Part shown: positions 36,646-46,147 of the stretch, piece after piece | Position numbering within the stretch: the first letter of the stretch is position 1 | Layout of the letters: each line of letters starts with the position of its first letter | Source of the DNA: CG2-30-36-16 sp964372115 | GTDB taxonomy: Bacteria > Bacteroidota > Ignavibacteria > Ignavibacteriales > Ignavibacteriaceae | Assembly (NCBI GenBank): GCA_964372115.1 | Contig: CAYJPN010000010.1 | Span: 84,174-148,173 of the forward strand | Direction: 5' to 3' | Length of the DNA: 64,000 nucleotides | Made by a program: the position numbers and the translations under genes | The notes under the pieces: generated by a model | Told to the model about the DNA's origin: nothing | Seen by the model: the letters and a program-made list of their open reading frames with translations, nothing else | The model's database searches: none

Positions 36646-37347
36646 ATGGCGCGCGCAGACGGCAGTCAAAACAGATACTTTTTCGGCACACTGCTAATTA
36701 TTGTCGGAATTATATTTTTATTAAATACACTCAATGTGTTTTCGGTTCATGTATTTTCATTCCCTTTTATTTTATTTGTAATTGGGCTGATAATGCTTGT
36801 TAACGGCAGAAATAGAACACTGGGAATTATTTTTATGGCATTCGGTGGATTTTTCCTTATTGATGATTTTTTCCCGGGCGTACATATAAACGGCAGTTTA
36901 GTTTTTCCAGCAGCAATTATAGCTCTTGGTATTTACATTATTTTCAAACATCGTAATGAAACAACTACCGAAGAAAGAGTTTTAAGCGGTTACAGCAGCG
37001 ATGATTATTTTGACGACACAAGTATTTTTGGCGGCAGCAACAGAATTGTAAACTCTAAGAATTTTAAAGGCGGAAATATTACCTCTATATTCGGCGGTTC
37101 GGAAATAGATTTAACCCATGCAGAAATAGCAGACGGAACAGCGATAATTGATGTACTTGCAATGTTCGGCGGAACAACGATAATTGTTCCGCGCGACTGG
37201 AACATACAAATAAGCGTTACCCCCATATTCGGAGGTTTCGGAAATAAAGTACGCCGCGAACCGGGCGCATCAATTGATTTATCAAAAACACTTGTTATTA
37301 AAGGTACCGCAATATTCGGCGGCGGCGAAGTAAAGTCAATTTTTTAA
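36646..37347 (+). CDS. LiaF-like membrane protein with F-G-G repeats
   Basis: The 233-residue protein has about four membrane helices in residues 15-105 and a cytoplasmic or periplasmic beta-rich tail. The tail repeats the turn I/M-F-G-G five times at about 12-25 residue intervals (SIFGGSN, SIFGGSE, AMFGGTT, PIFGGFG, AIFGGGE), as in the DUF2154/LiaF C-terminal beta-helix. In Firmicutes, LiaF restrains an envelope-stress two-component system. AAAGGAG at 36633-36639 is a strong ribosome-binding site. It is followed after 11 bases by a LytS-type kinase, so it likely modulates it. Confidence 0.85.
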   Translation: MARADGSQNRYFFGTLLIIVGIIFLLNTLNVFSVHVFSFPFILFVIGLIMLVNGRNRTLGIIFMAFGGFFLIDDFFPGVHINGSLVFPAAIIALGIYIIFKHRNETTTEERVLSGYSSDDYFDDTSIFGGSNRIVNSKNFKGGNITSIFGGSEIDLTHAEIADGTAIIDVLAMFGGTTIIVPRDWNIQISVTPIFGGFGNKVRREPGASIDLSKTLVIKGTAIFGGGEVKSIF

Positions 37348-37358
37348 CTGGTTTATAA

Positions 37359-38408
37359 ATGTATTCTAACCCCATACTAAAAAACAGTAAAAGTATAAGT
37401 TTATATATATTTTTTTCATTGGTTATTACATCTATCTATGTTTTTTTTCTTCAATTTTCTTCGGGCATCCGTTTTAGTGCGGCTCTCTTAGATGGACTTG
37501 TATATAATTATTTGCTTTTTGGTATGGGGCTCGGGTTTTGGTATCCCGCACGGTTTATTTCTATTGAAGATAATTCTCTTACTAAAATAATTATTGCTCA
37601 TGTAATAGGCGCTTTACTTACCACGGCAATTTGGATAAGTTTAGGACATTTTTCCTTAACATTAGTACTTTCTTATTTCCATCTTGAAAATTTCGAAACT
37701 ACTGATATGCTTGCGTGGAGGTCGTTAATTGGAGCGATGTTCTATTTTTTAATAGTGTCGTTTTATTATATGACAATTTATTACACCGGTTTTCGCGAGA
37801 GGGAAGTAAAAGAAACGATACTAAAAAATTTAGTATCGCAAGCCGAGCTAAAATCACTAAAGTTTCAAATTAATCCTCATTTTATTTTTAACAGCCTAAA
37901 TTCAATGAGCGCATTAACATCTATAGACCCTGAACGCGCGCGAAGCATGATATTAAAGCTCGCCGATTTTTTACGCTACACGCTGGCAAACAACGATAAA
38001 CAAAAAACGAAACTGCGCGAAGAACTTACCAACATAAAACTATACCTCGAAATTGAAAAAATTAGATTTGAGGACAAGTTTGAGTTTAAAGAAGAACTGA
38101 ATGATGTTTGTCTCGATTTTCCTGTTCCTAATATGATTTTACAGCCATTATTTGAAAACGCGATAAAGCACGCAGTGTATGAAGCTATAGAGCCGGTAAC
38201 GCTTATTCTAAAATGTTCACCCGAAAATGAATTTTTGAAAATAACGCTCGAAAACAATTTTGAAGAATCAGGATTAAAGAAAAAGGGCGCCGGCATAGGC
38301 TTAAAGAATATAGGTGACCGGCTTGCCCTAATTTACGGAAGAGCAAATCTTATGAAAATTGAAACAGTGAATAATGTTTTCCGGGTTATTCTTTTTATTC
38401 CGCGATAA
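37359..38408 (+). CDS. LytS/YehU-type sensor histidine kinase
   Basis: The 349-residue protein has four predicted membrane helices in the first 150 residues, then a His_kinase domain (PF06580 type) with the phospho-acceptor His in QINPHFIFNSLNS (about residue 174) and an ATPase part with LFENAIKHAV and GAGIGLKNIGDRL. It lacks an extra sensor domain, so the membrane block would detect the signal. It would phosphorylate the LytTR regulator 111 bases downstream. The LiaF-like gene upstream suggests a role in envelope stress. Confidence 0.92.
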   Translation: MYSNPILKNSKSISLYIFFSLVITSIYVFFLQFSSGIRFSAALLDGLVYNYLLFGMGLGFWYPARFISIEDNSLTKIIIAHVIGALLTTAIWISLGHFSLTLVLSYFHLENFETTDMLAWRSLIGAMFYFLIVSFYYMTIYYTGFREREVKETILKNLVSQAELKSLKFQINPHFIFNSLNSMSALTSIDPERARSMILKLADFLRYTLANNDKQKTKLREELTNIKLYLEIEKIRFEDKFEFKEELNDVCLDFPVPNMILQPLFENAIKHAVYEAIEPVTLILKCSPENEFLKITLENNFEESGLKKKGAGIGLKNIGDRLALIYGRANLMKIETVNNVFRVILFIPR

Positions 38409-38519
38409 AATGTTTTTGGCGCCAATCTCAATTCTTCAAATAAAAAAATAATTAACTATGCGAGAAAAATAATTATTGTGATTATATTAGCGGTAATATA
38501 AAATAGTATTCATTACTCT

Positions 38520-39272
38520 ATGCCTGACAATATTAGCACAATTATAATTGACGATGAAAAACTCGGACGGGAGATAGTAAAAAGTTTTTTGAGTAGTTAC
38601 CCGGCTATAAATATAGCTGCCGAGTGTTCTAATGGTTTTGAGGGACTAAAAAAAATAAACGAATTTAAACCCGACTTAATCTTTCTCGATATTCAAATGC
38701 CCAAAATTACGGGTTTTGAAATGCTCGAACTTATTGATGAACCCCCTGTAATTATTTTTACTACCGCGTACGACCAGTTTGCGTTAAAAGCTTTTGAAGT
38801 TAATGCTGCCGATTATCTCCTCAAACCTTTTTCAAAAGACAGGTTTGATGAAGCCTTAAAAAAAGCGCTAATACACCTTAAAGATAAATCGACACGATCA
38901 TCTTTAATAAAAAACTTAATTGCCGAAAAAGAAAAACAAAGCGAATATCTTGAGCGTATAGTTATTAAAGACGGCTCAAAAATATTTATAATACCGGTTG
39001 ATGCAGTTAGTTATATCGAAGCCCAGGATGACTATGTTAAAATATACTCCAGTGAGGGAAATCATTTAAAACAAAAAACCATGAAGTATTTCGAAAATCA
39101 TTTAAACCCGGATGAGTTTATAAGAATTCATCGTTCATACATTGCCGCTGTAGGAAGCATAAAAAATTTGGAATTATTTGAAAAAGAAACGTATCGTGTT
39201 ACATTAAAAAACAAAACACAACTCCCGGTAAGTAAAAGCGGTTACGACAAACTAAAAGAAATATTGCATTAA
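38520..39272 (+). CDS. LytTR-family response regulator
   Basis: The 250-residue protein has a receiver domain with D11-D12 pocket, phospho-acceptor D57 (LIFLDIQMP) and a K in LLKPFSK. A LytTR DNA-binding domain covers about residues 148-250 (YIEAQDDYVKIY, FIRIHRSYIAA, LPVSKSGYDKL). It is the regulator partner of the LytS-type kinase upstream. An 8-bp inverted repeat TTATATTA/TAATATAA (38482-38501) in its leader may be a binding site or hairpin. The intrinsic terminator at 39435-39463 lies 160 bases downstream. Confidence 0.95.
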   Translation: MPDNISTIIIDDEKLGREIVKSFLSSYPAINIAAECSNGFEGLKKINEFKPDLIFLDIQMPKITGFEMLELIDEPPVIIFTTAYDQFALKAFEVNAADYLLKPFSKDRFDEALKKALIHLKDKSTRSSLIKNLIAEKEKQSEYLERIVIKDGSKIFIIPVDAVSYIEAQDDYVKIYSSEGNHLKQKTMKYFENHLNPDEFIRIHRSYIAAVGSIKNLELFEKETYRVTLKNKTQLPVSKSGYDKLKEILH

Positions 39273-39434
39273 GATTGGTAATTAGAATTTTTGAAAACAA
39301 ACAACCTGATTTTCCGCAAAAAATTATCTGCAAAACAGAAGATGAAAATTTAGCAGCATGAGTTGAAGGGGAACGGGTGAAAAATTAAAGGCAATGAACT
39401 TTTTTTATATAAAGTTCTAATAAAAAATATAAAT

Positions 39435-39467
39435 AAAGCCTTCACGTTTTTTATGAAGGCTTTTTGA
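39435..39467. terminator. Bidirectional intrinsic terminator
   Basis: AAAGCCTTCA (39435-39444) pairs with TGAAGGCTTT (39454-39463), with T-rich flanks. It lies immediately beyond the stop of the minus-strand cytochrome operon (39470) and also follows the LytTR gene. Confidence 0.85.
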
Positions 39468-39469
39468 AT

Positions 39470-40960
39470 TTATTTTTCAGAATGACAAACATAACATGGT
39501 GTGGTTTTCCAACTGTCTCCAATATCAATCGGATGTTTGTATTCAATTCCTTTTAGCGAAAACTCAATACTTTTATCCGAAAATTCCTGCGCAATTAAAG
39601 TATGGCAAACATTACAATCATGCGAAATCACTTTCCCTTCCTTGCTAACGTGTTTACCGTCATGGCATCTGAAACAACCGGGCGCATACATATGACCAAT
39701 CTGGTTAGGGAAGGCGCGCCAGTTTGCATTCATGTAAGGAAAATAATTCCGTTTATATATTTTTTGAACAGTTTTTATAGCCTGCTGTATACTCCTCTTT
39801 TTTGTTTTTTCAACTTCAGGATAGTTTGCTTCGTAAAAATTATTAATAAAAAAGTTGATGCTATCTAACGCAATTTCTTTTGTAGTATAATTTTTTTCAA
39901 GAGCGTTAACGGCTGTACTCTTTATATAAGGCAGTTGAGGATCAATTTCGTTAATTGACATAAAATTATTTACGGAAGTTGCTGGGTTATGATAGATGTG
40001 AGAAGGACGGTTGTGGCAGTCTATACAATCCATCTTTCTTTTAATACCTTCTGCTATCATCTTATCGGTAACTTTAGTATCGGTTGTACGGTACTCTGTT
40101 ACTTTCCCATCACGGCTTACAGCGCGTACAAACGGAATCACCATTCTCGATTTATCAAGGCTTGTGTAGGTAATTTCGTTATTTATATTCATATGCCAGT
40201 GTATACCGGTTGTAACGCCGGTTTCATCGTGTCCGCCGCCAATTTTCATTACTAATGTCATCGACCAGGGAGTGTTTGCTTCGTTTGATGCGTAATAGTA
40301 ATTAGTTATTTTTTTCTCACCGTAAAAATGTTTTGGCCAATGGCATTGCTCGCAAGTTCCTTGTGCAGGGCGTAAGTTTTCTACCGGAGTAGGAATAGGA
40401 CGTGAAAACTTGTTGAATATTACCGAATAAACCTGATAAGCTCCGGAAATTTTTGCGCGTACAAACCAGTCAGCTCCGGGACCAATATGACATTTTACGC
40501 ATCCTACTTTAGCGTGCGGAGAAGTTTGATATGCCGTGTACTCCGGTTCCATAACCTTATGGCATATAGTACCGCAAAATTCATCAGAATCTGTATACTC
40601 GTAAGCTTTAAAACTTCCAAAGGCAGAAAAAACTAAAAGCAGAATTGTACCGACTGTAATAATTGCTGCTGAAAAACGGTGCGAAGGAATATTTAAATCA
40701 ATAACCGGAAAATGTCTTGCTTCTCTACCGGAAGCTAGAAGTCGTCTTTCTTTTAAGATGCCCCAGGCGCCCAACGCAATACCAAACAATAAAAATGCAG
40801 GGAGTACAACAAATGCAATTATTCCCATGTATGGTTTAGGGTTGCTGTCGAAGGCTTCTAATACTATTAAAAAAATAATTAACCCAAAACTAATAGCCGC
40901 TATTGCAGCGCCGGCGAGAGTAATCGGGTTGTAAAAAGAATCCGGGTATTTCCGTTTCAT
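39470..40960 (-). CDS. NapC/NirT-family heptahaem inner-membrane cytochrome c (ImcH-like layout)
   Basis: The 496-residue protein begins with two or three hydrophobic helices (about 15-40, 45-70, 95-118) and then a large periplasmic part with seven haem sites: CGTICH (a CX3CH variant), CVKCH, CEQCH, CIDCH, CFRCH, CNVCH and CYVCH. The first sites with KVMEPEY and GPGADWFVRAKISG match the NapC/NirT quinol-dehydrogenase core. Seven haems and a membrane anchor resemble Geobacter ImcH, a quinol oxidase used for high-potential extracellular acceptors; identity is inferred from layout only. It is the last gene of the five-gene operon, 24 bases after the cytochrome b gene. Confidence 0.88.
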   Translation of the reverse strand: MKRKYPDSFYNPITLAGAAIAAISFGLIIFLIVLEAFDSNPKPYMGIIAFVVLPAFLLFGIALGAWGILKERRLLASGREARHFPVIDLNIPSHRFSAAIITVGTILLLVFSAFGSFKAYEYTDSDEFCGTICHKVMEPEYTAYQTSPHAKVGCVKCHIGPGADWFVRAKISGAYQVYSVIFNKFSRPIPTPVENLRPAQGTCEQCHWPKHFYGEKKITNYYYASNEANTPWSMTLVMKIGGGHDETGVTTGIHWHMNINNEITYTSLDKSRMVIPFVRAVSRDGKVTEYRTTDTKVTDKMIAEGIKRKMDCIDCHNRPSHIYHNPATSVNNFMSINEIDPQLPYIKSTAVNALEKNYTTKEIALDSINFFINNFYEANYPEVEKTKKRSIQQAIKTVQKIYKRNYFPYMNANWRAFPNQIGHMYAPGCFRCHDGKHVSKEGKVISHDCNVCHTLIAQEFSDKSIEFSLKGIEYKHPIDIGDSWKTTPCYVCHSEK

Positions 40961-40984
40961 GTTTATCCTAAAATTAAAAAAGAC

Positions 40985-41830
40985 TTACCTATAAGAGAAA
41001 ATCATCGCGTAAATTATCCAAATAACTATAAAGAATCCCAGAGACAGAGCGGTCCAGCCGAAAACCTTAATCCCCCTAATTACTATCGGTTGATAAGCCT
41101 CAACAAGATAGTTTTCCAATTCGCCATTTTCAACTAATTTTTTATATTCTTCCGGTCTGTCGAGTTTAAATTCCTCTAAGGGCATTCGTCCGGTAAATAT
41201 AACAATATCCATCGGAAATTTTTCGGGACGAAGATGTGTATTAAAAAAGTGAATTGTAAAAATAAAACCTGTCGCAAGTAACGCTTCATCGCTGTGGATG
41301 ATGGTTGCAACATTAATTGCCCAACCCGGTATAAAGCGTGTAAAAAATTCCGGAAACCAGAGAGTTAAGCCTGTCGAACCGATAACAAATATTCCCCAAA
41401 AAACTGCGAAGTAATCAAACTTTTCCCAGTAAGTCCAGTGTCCGTAATCAGGGCGCTCCCCCTTGCCGAGAAACCATTTCATCGAACCTATAAAATCTTC
41501 AAGGTCTTTCTTATTAAAAAGAAGAGAATCTTTTCCGAAAATCAAATTTTTCCAGGTGCCAGCTTCTTTTCTTTTAATTCTTGTAAGGTCAATAATATGT
41601 GTAATAAAAACGGAAAGCATAACAAACGCGGCAAAACGGTGAATTGAACCCGCCGCTTCGAAACCTCCGAAAAAATGAGAAAGCGTTACCGCCCAGCTTG
41701 TGTATGAAAATTTGAGCGACATACCTGTTAAGGATAAACTAATGAAACTAATAATCATTAAAATATGAAGCCCTCTGTTGAGGCGTGAGAACCGTAATAC
41801 TTGTTCTTCGACTTTAATCTTTGTTTCCAT
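40985..41830 (-). CDS. Cytochrome b subunit (formate dehydrogenase gamma / cytochrome b561-like)
   Basis: The 281-residue protein has four core membrane helices with His residues placed for two b-type haems (GLHILMIIS near 18-27, IHRFAAFVML, HITHIIDL, IIHSDEALLATGFIFTIHFFNTH), plus one C-terminal helix. That pattern matches the di-haem membrane subunits that exchange electrons with quinone. Its start overlaps the end of the 19-haem gene by 17 bases, indicating tight co-expression, so the two probably form one membrane-bound complex. Confidence 0.88.
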   Translation of the reverse strand: METKIKVEEQVLRFSRLNRGLHILMIISFISLSLTGMSLKFSYTSWAVTLSHFFGGFEAAGSIHRFAAFVMLSVFITHIIDLTRIKRKEAGTWKNLIFGKDSLLFNKKDLEDFIGSMKWFLGKGERPDYGHWTYWEKFDYFAVFWGIFVIGSTGLTLWFPEFFTRFIPGWAINVATIIHSDEALLATGFIFTIHFFNTHLRPEKFPMDIVIFTGRMPLEEFKLDRPEEYKKLVENGELENYLVEAYQPIVIRGIKVFGWTALSLGFFIVIWIIYAMIFSYR

Positions 41831-43880
41831 TTTCGCTCTTATTTTCTAAGGTTTCTTTTTCTCTAATTCTTTTTGCTAATTCTCTTTTCCATTTTAAAGA
41901 ACGCGGCAGCCAAAGTAAAGTGTGCAAACCGGCTATAAAAAATGTGCCGATAAGCAAACCGGTCATTCCCCAGAATGTCCAGAATAAAACAGGATATTTA
42001 ACCGGATCGTGATGTGTAGCGTGTGTAAAATATCCGGCGAATTTACTGGTTGCACCTTCATGACACTTCTGGCATGTCTTCAAAACATTTTGCCTGCTCA
42101 AATGAGATTTTGGATTTGAAGGAGACAGAATATCATGCGCTCCATGGCAATCGTAACATTTTGCAGTTTTTGTATAACCTAACTGCGAAACTTTACCATG
42201 GTAGGTATCAAAATATGTTTTTGCAATTTCAACATGGCACCTGCCGCACTGATCCATTATATGAAGTTTAAAACCTTCCGAGTCAGCTCTTTTTATTGTA
42301 TGCGAGCTATGACAGTCGATGCATGAGGGTAGATTTTTAGACTCGGAAATTTTTGAAGAATGAATACTTTTTTCAAATTGTTCCTGGATTCCATGATGAC
42401 ATGCACCGCATGTGGCTTCAACATTTTTCGGATTGACACTGGAATTTGGATCCGTATGAGGAAGTTCTCTATGGGCTGTATGGCAGGCAGTACATGTTGC
42501 AGTAACCGTAAGCCCGCTTTTCATCAATCCTTTGCCGTGTATACTTTCAGTATAACCCTCAATAATTTGGTGTTCTGTTCCTTTATAACGCACAGCCGCC
42601 TGTTCCCCTTCGCGGTGACAGGTTGCGCACAATTTGGGTATATTAATCGGGAAAATTGGTGAAGTTGGGTCCTTCTTTGCTAAAACTTCATGGGTTCCAT
42701 GACACTCAGAGCAAGTTGGCGCGTTAGGATCTTTCAGGGCAACAAGTTTTCCATGTGTACTTTGTTTGTATTCATCACCCACGCTTGCATGGCACGAGGC
42801 GCAATCAACTTTGTGTGTTATTGCTTCACAAGGACGAACACTCGATGCATTTACTTCAGAATGGCATTGGCTGCACGCAGTTTTATTATGAATTGATTTT
42901 TCATACACATTAATATCTACATAAAGCGAATGCCCATCTTTTGATGATTTTATACTTTCCATTTGATGGCAGCTCATACAGTCTTTGTTAGCCATACCCA
43001 AATCGTAAAAAACATTTCTAATTTTGTGCGGCTGATGACAATCGATACATGCAGGCAGCACGCGCGATTTTTTCTCCCACAATTCGCCTTTTATTATTTT
43101 TCGATGAACTGCTTCAATCATCACATGGCACTTTGTGCAGGTAGCAGCAATATTTTTTTTGGAAATTGAAGATGCCGCATCGGTGTGCGGTAAAATAGAA
43201 TGCGGCGTATGGCAAGAAGCACAGTTCGGAGCAACAATCAATCCTTTCTTTAGTAAACCCTGACCATGAATACTCTCCGAAAAATTTTCAACAATATGGT
43301 CTTGATGAATAGTTCTTTGACGTTGAACTTTAGTTCCTTCTTGATGGCATCTTCCACAGAGGAAGGGAATTTTCATGGGGTAGACGGAAGATTTGGGATC
43401 ACTTACGGGAAGGATATCGTGGCTGCCGTGGCATGTTTTACATGTCGGGGCTAAATTATCGCCACGCGCTAACGCTTTACCGTGTAATGATTTTGCGTGT
43501 TCTTCTTGTTCGTTTTGATGACATCCTCCGCACTTTGCAGACTGTAGATCTTCCTCATGCGGGAACTCGGCATCCTTTAGATCAACATGACAACCAATAC
43601 AGGGAACTTGCCCGTGTACATATTGAGTGAATTTTGCTTCGCTTACATAAACAGAAATGGTTCTACCGCTTTTTGTTCCGGTGAGGGTTTCATCGTCGTG
43701 GCAACCAAAGCAGTCGCTATTGTCCTGGGCGACTGCCATATTCGGAATACCCCAAAATAAAAAAACTAAGAGAGCATAAAAAAGATAACCCCGATTAATG
43801 CTAAAAGAAAATTGCAATCCCTTGTCGCTTCTTAATAGTTGATTATTGTTAAGTTTTTTAAAAAGATTTTTTTTTACCAT
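41814..43880 (-). CDS. 19-haem cytochrome c with internal duplication and C-terminal anchor
   Basis: I count 19 CxxCH motifs in 688 residues, all in the periplasmic part. The signal peptide has a long basic leader and ends A-V-A-Q near residue 52. Two long stretches repeat each other: HGKALARGDNLAPTCKTCHG to NKDCMSCH (about residues 130-310) and HGKLVALKDPNAPTCSECHG to DQCGRCH (about 375-550), with the same haem order. One membrane helix near residue 635 anchors the C-terminus. It has no catalytic Lys-ligated haem site like CxxCK, so it is probably an electron conduit rather than a reductase. Confidence 0.9.
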   Translation of the reverse strand: MVKKNLFKKLNNNQLLRSDKGLQFSFSINRGYLFYALLVFLFWGIPNMAVAQDNSDCFGCHDDETLTGTKSGRTISVYVSEAKFTQYVHGQVPCIGCHVDLKDAEFPHEEDLQSAKCGGCHQNEQEEHAKSLHGKALARGDNLAPTCKTCHGSHDILPVSDPKSSVYPMKIPFLCGRCHQEGTKVQRQRTIHQDHIVENFSESIHGQGLLKKGLIVAPNCASCHTPHSILPHTDAASSISKKNIAATCTKCHVMIEAVHRKIIKGELWEKKSRVLPACIDCHQPHKIRNVFYDLGMANKDCMSCHQMESIKSSKDGHSLYVDINVYEKSIHNKTACSQCHSEVNASSVRPCEAITHKVDCASCHASVGDEYKQSTHGKLVALKDPNAPTCSECHGTHEVLAKKDPTSPIFPINIPKLCATCHREGEQAAVRYKGTEHQIIEGYTESIHGKGLMKSGLTVTATCTACHTAHRELPHTDPNSSVNPKNVEATCGACHHGIQEQFEKSIHSSKISESKNLPSCIDCHSSHTIKRADSEGFKLHIMDQCGRCHVEIAKTYFDTYHGKVSQLGYTKTAKCYDCHGAHDILSPSNPKSHLSRQNVLKTCQKCHEGATSKFAGYFTHATHHDPVKYPVLFWTFWGMTGLLIGTFFIAGLHTLLWLPRSLKWKRELAKRIREKETLENKSENGNKD

Positions 43881-43895
43881 TAATTTATTTTCTAA

Positions 43896-46094
43896 TTAAT
43901 TTTTCGAAGAATCTTCAGAAATTTCTTTTTTTCTTAATCTTTCAAGTTCTAACGGATGCTCATCAGCCATCTCTTCTTCGGAAATTGTACCTTTTAGCCA
44001 GGCAAGATTCATCGGGTAGATGTCCGGATTAAAAATAATAAAGTAGAAATGCCAAACCACAATCGCAGTCCAGGCAAGCCATGCTTCATAATAATGAATT
44101 GTACGGGCAACATCCCAACCGAGTTTTGTTAAAATGCCGATGAATGTATTATCGAACCAGAGGATAAATCCGGTAATAGTCATTACCATTGTTCCCCAAA
44201 CAAGAGCCCAGTACTCTGCTTTTTCCACGTAGCTAAAGCGGTCGAGTTTTGGTTTTTCTTTCGAAATTCCCAGGTTAAACTTTGCAACTCCGATAGCGTC
44301 TAATAAATCTTGAAAACGGGGTAATAAATCGAACACAAGTCTTCTGCCGCGGGCAGTAAAACTTAAATAATATATATGGAACAAACTTACAGCAACCATT
44401 ATTACGGCCGCCACTCTGTGTATAATGCTTCTAAATTCAAATGTATCCTGACTTAAGTCGCGAATATGGCTTACCCACCATGAATCCGGGTAACGAAGCA
44501 TAAAGCCTGTAATAACCAACACAATAAAACTTAAAGCCATTGTGGCATGCTGTATTCTTTCGTTAAGCGTCATCCTCAGGTATAATGAGTGTCCGTGTGG
44601 TTCATATTTTAATAAACCTCGCTGTTTCATTTTATGAATTTTTGCCTTACGGAAGAAATCGAGGAGGTTGTGTAAGAACATTGCTCCAATAGTTAAAATT
44701 ATAAGGAAAATATAGGTAGTAGATACCCAATACAAAATCGGCTCATCTTTTTCGGCTCTAACATCAACATGTATTCTGCCGATTGTAAAATTTTGGTTTG
44801 CCCCTGGATGGCAAGTACCGCAAGTTTTTGCAAGGTTTGCTTTATTAATTGTTGACGTAGAATCGCTTGATGGTTTTATATTATGAACACCGTGGCAGCT
44901 TGCGCAATTAGCAACCTGAGCAGAACCACCTCTTAATGCCAGCCCGTGGTAGCTTGCACTGAATGTTTTAAAACGATTTGCGTCAAGCTCATATTTAGCA
45001 GCCAGTTTTACGGAACTGTGGCAGGGGGCGCAAACTTTTTCTGAAACATTGCTAAACGCTACCGGCGATTCCGGATTGTTGGGGTTAAGAATATTATGTT
45101 CCCCGTGGCAATCGGTACAAACCGGTGCATCCATATTACCCTGTTTAATGAGCTGACCGTGAATACTCTCTTTATAATCCGATGCAATTTTTTGATGACA
45201 TCTCCCGCAGGTTGTAGGAATATTTAGTTTATACACCATTGAGCTAGGTCTTTCGGGTCCAATAATATCGTGCTGCCCGTGGCAGTCAATACAACCGGCG
45301 GCACGAATGTTTCCACCATTCAATGCGGCACCGTGAACACTTTTTTCATACGCGGTAATAAACCCGGCTGAAGGAGCTGTTCTTGCCCGAATGCTTGCAT
45401 CATCAAGGTGGCATGAGAGACACAATTGCTCTTGAGCAATTTTAACCCTTAGGGTGTCTTTATTATTGTGTCCGGAAATAAGAGGATTAACATGACAATT
45501 TATGCAAGTAGGTGCGCCTTTTAAATTTTTTTGGAATGCTTCCGAGTGATTCGATTTTAAATAATTTTCTTTAATTTCGGCGTGGCATTTTCCGCACGAT
45601 TCAGCTAAATTTTTTGTCTGCCATTTTGCTTTTGGGTTTGAAGGACTCGATATATCGTGCGTACCGTGGCAGCCTTTGCATGATGTTCCGCTAACAGCCG
45701 ATCTTTCATTTGATTTTAACATCTGGGGGTGGAATTTATGAAGAGCAGGTGCATCTTCATGGCAAGAAGTACATTTTACAGTTGTAATATTTTCTTTATG
45801 GGGAATATCATCGGGGCTAAAACCTGTATGACACGAAACGCATTCTAATGATCCGTGCACCGATTTTTGAAAAACGTTTTCATTTACAAAAATGGAAACT
45901 TCTTTATTCCCCCTTTCCATTGTAAGTTCATTGTCACTATGGCATGCCAGGCAGTCGTCGTTGCTTTGCGGAAAGATTACTTGTGAGGTGGTTAATAGAA
46001 GAAAAGTAGTGGAGTAGATAGTTAACCTTTTGATTAGATTATTTACTTTCTTCTTTTTTTTCAACTGCTCGGCGATGCCATTGTGTATAATCAT
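43896..46094 (-). CDS. Fusion of 13-haem cytochrome c with cytochrome b membrane domain (CbcL-like layout)
   Basis: The 732-residue protein has a signal segment (about 20-43), then 13 CxxCH sites up to about residue 425 (CLACH, CVSCH, CTSCH, CKGCH, CGKCH, CINCH, CLSCH, CIDCH, CGRCH, CTDCH, CAPCH, CASCH, CGTCH). The C-terminal 290 residues form a cytochrome b domain with about five membrane helices and His pairs (HATMALSF, IIHRVAAVIMV, HIYYLSF, HYYEAWLAWTAIVVWHFYF). Geobacter CbcL has this fused layout and oxidises menaquinol for low-potential acceptors; the match here is by architecture only. It sits 15 bases upstream of the 19-haem gene. Confidence 0.9.
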   Translation of the reverse strand: MIIHNGIAEQLKKKKKVNNLIKRLTIYSTTFLLLTTSQVIFPQSNDDCLACHSDNELTMERGNKEVSIFVNENVFQKSVHGSLECVSCHTGFSPDDIPHKENITTVKCTSCHEDAPALHKFHPQMLKSNERSAVSGTSCKGCHGTHDISSPSNPKAKWQTKNLAESCGKCHAEIKENYLKSNHSEAFQKNLKGAPTCINCHVNPLISGHNNKDTLRVKIAQEQLCLSCHLDDASIRARTAPSAGFITAYEKSVHGAALNGGNIRAAGCIDCHGQHDIIGPERPSSMVYKLNIPTTCGRCHQKIASDYKESIHGQLIKQGNMDAPVCTDCHGEHNILNPNNPESPVAFSNVSEKVCAPCHSSVKLAAKYELDANRFKTFSASYHGLALRGGSAQVANCASCHGVHNIKPSSDSTSTINKANLAKTCGTCHPGANQNFTIGRIHVDVRAEKDEPILYWVSTTYIFLIILTIGAMFLHNLLDFFRKAKIHKMKQRGLLKYEPHGHSLYLRMTLNERIQHATMALSFIVLVITGFMLRYPDSWWVSHIRDLSQDTFEFRSIIHRVAAVIMVAVSLFHIYYLSFTARGRRLVFDLLPRFQDLLDAIGVAKFNLGISKEKPKLDRFSYVEKAEYWALVWGTMVMTITGFILWFDNTFIGILTKLGWDVARTIHYYEAWLAWTAIVVWHFYFIIFNPDIYPMNLAWLKGTISEEEMADEHPLELERLRKKEISEDSSKN

Positions 46095-46147
46095 ATGAGT
46101 TTGTTTGTAAGCATTTAATGAATAATGTAAAGAACAACTTATTAAAA

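Noticed and set aside
42690..42896. Open frames antisense to the multiheme genes (also at 42360-42662 and 43266-43454)
   Set aside because: Regular Cys/His codons produce long open frames on the other strand; none has a signal, motif or ribosome-binding site.
43896..46094. Octahaem or pentahaem nitrite reductase activity
   Set aside because: None of the haem sites has the CxxCK motif of NrfA-type or the special catalytic site of octahaem reductases, so an electron-conduit role is more likely.
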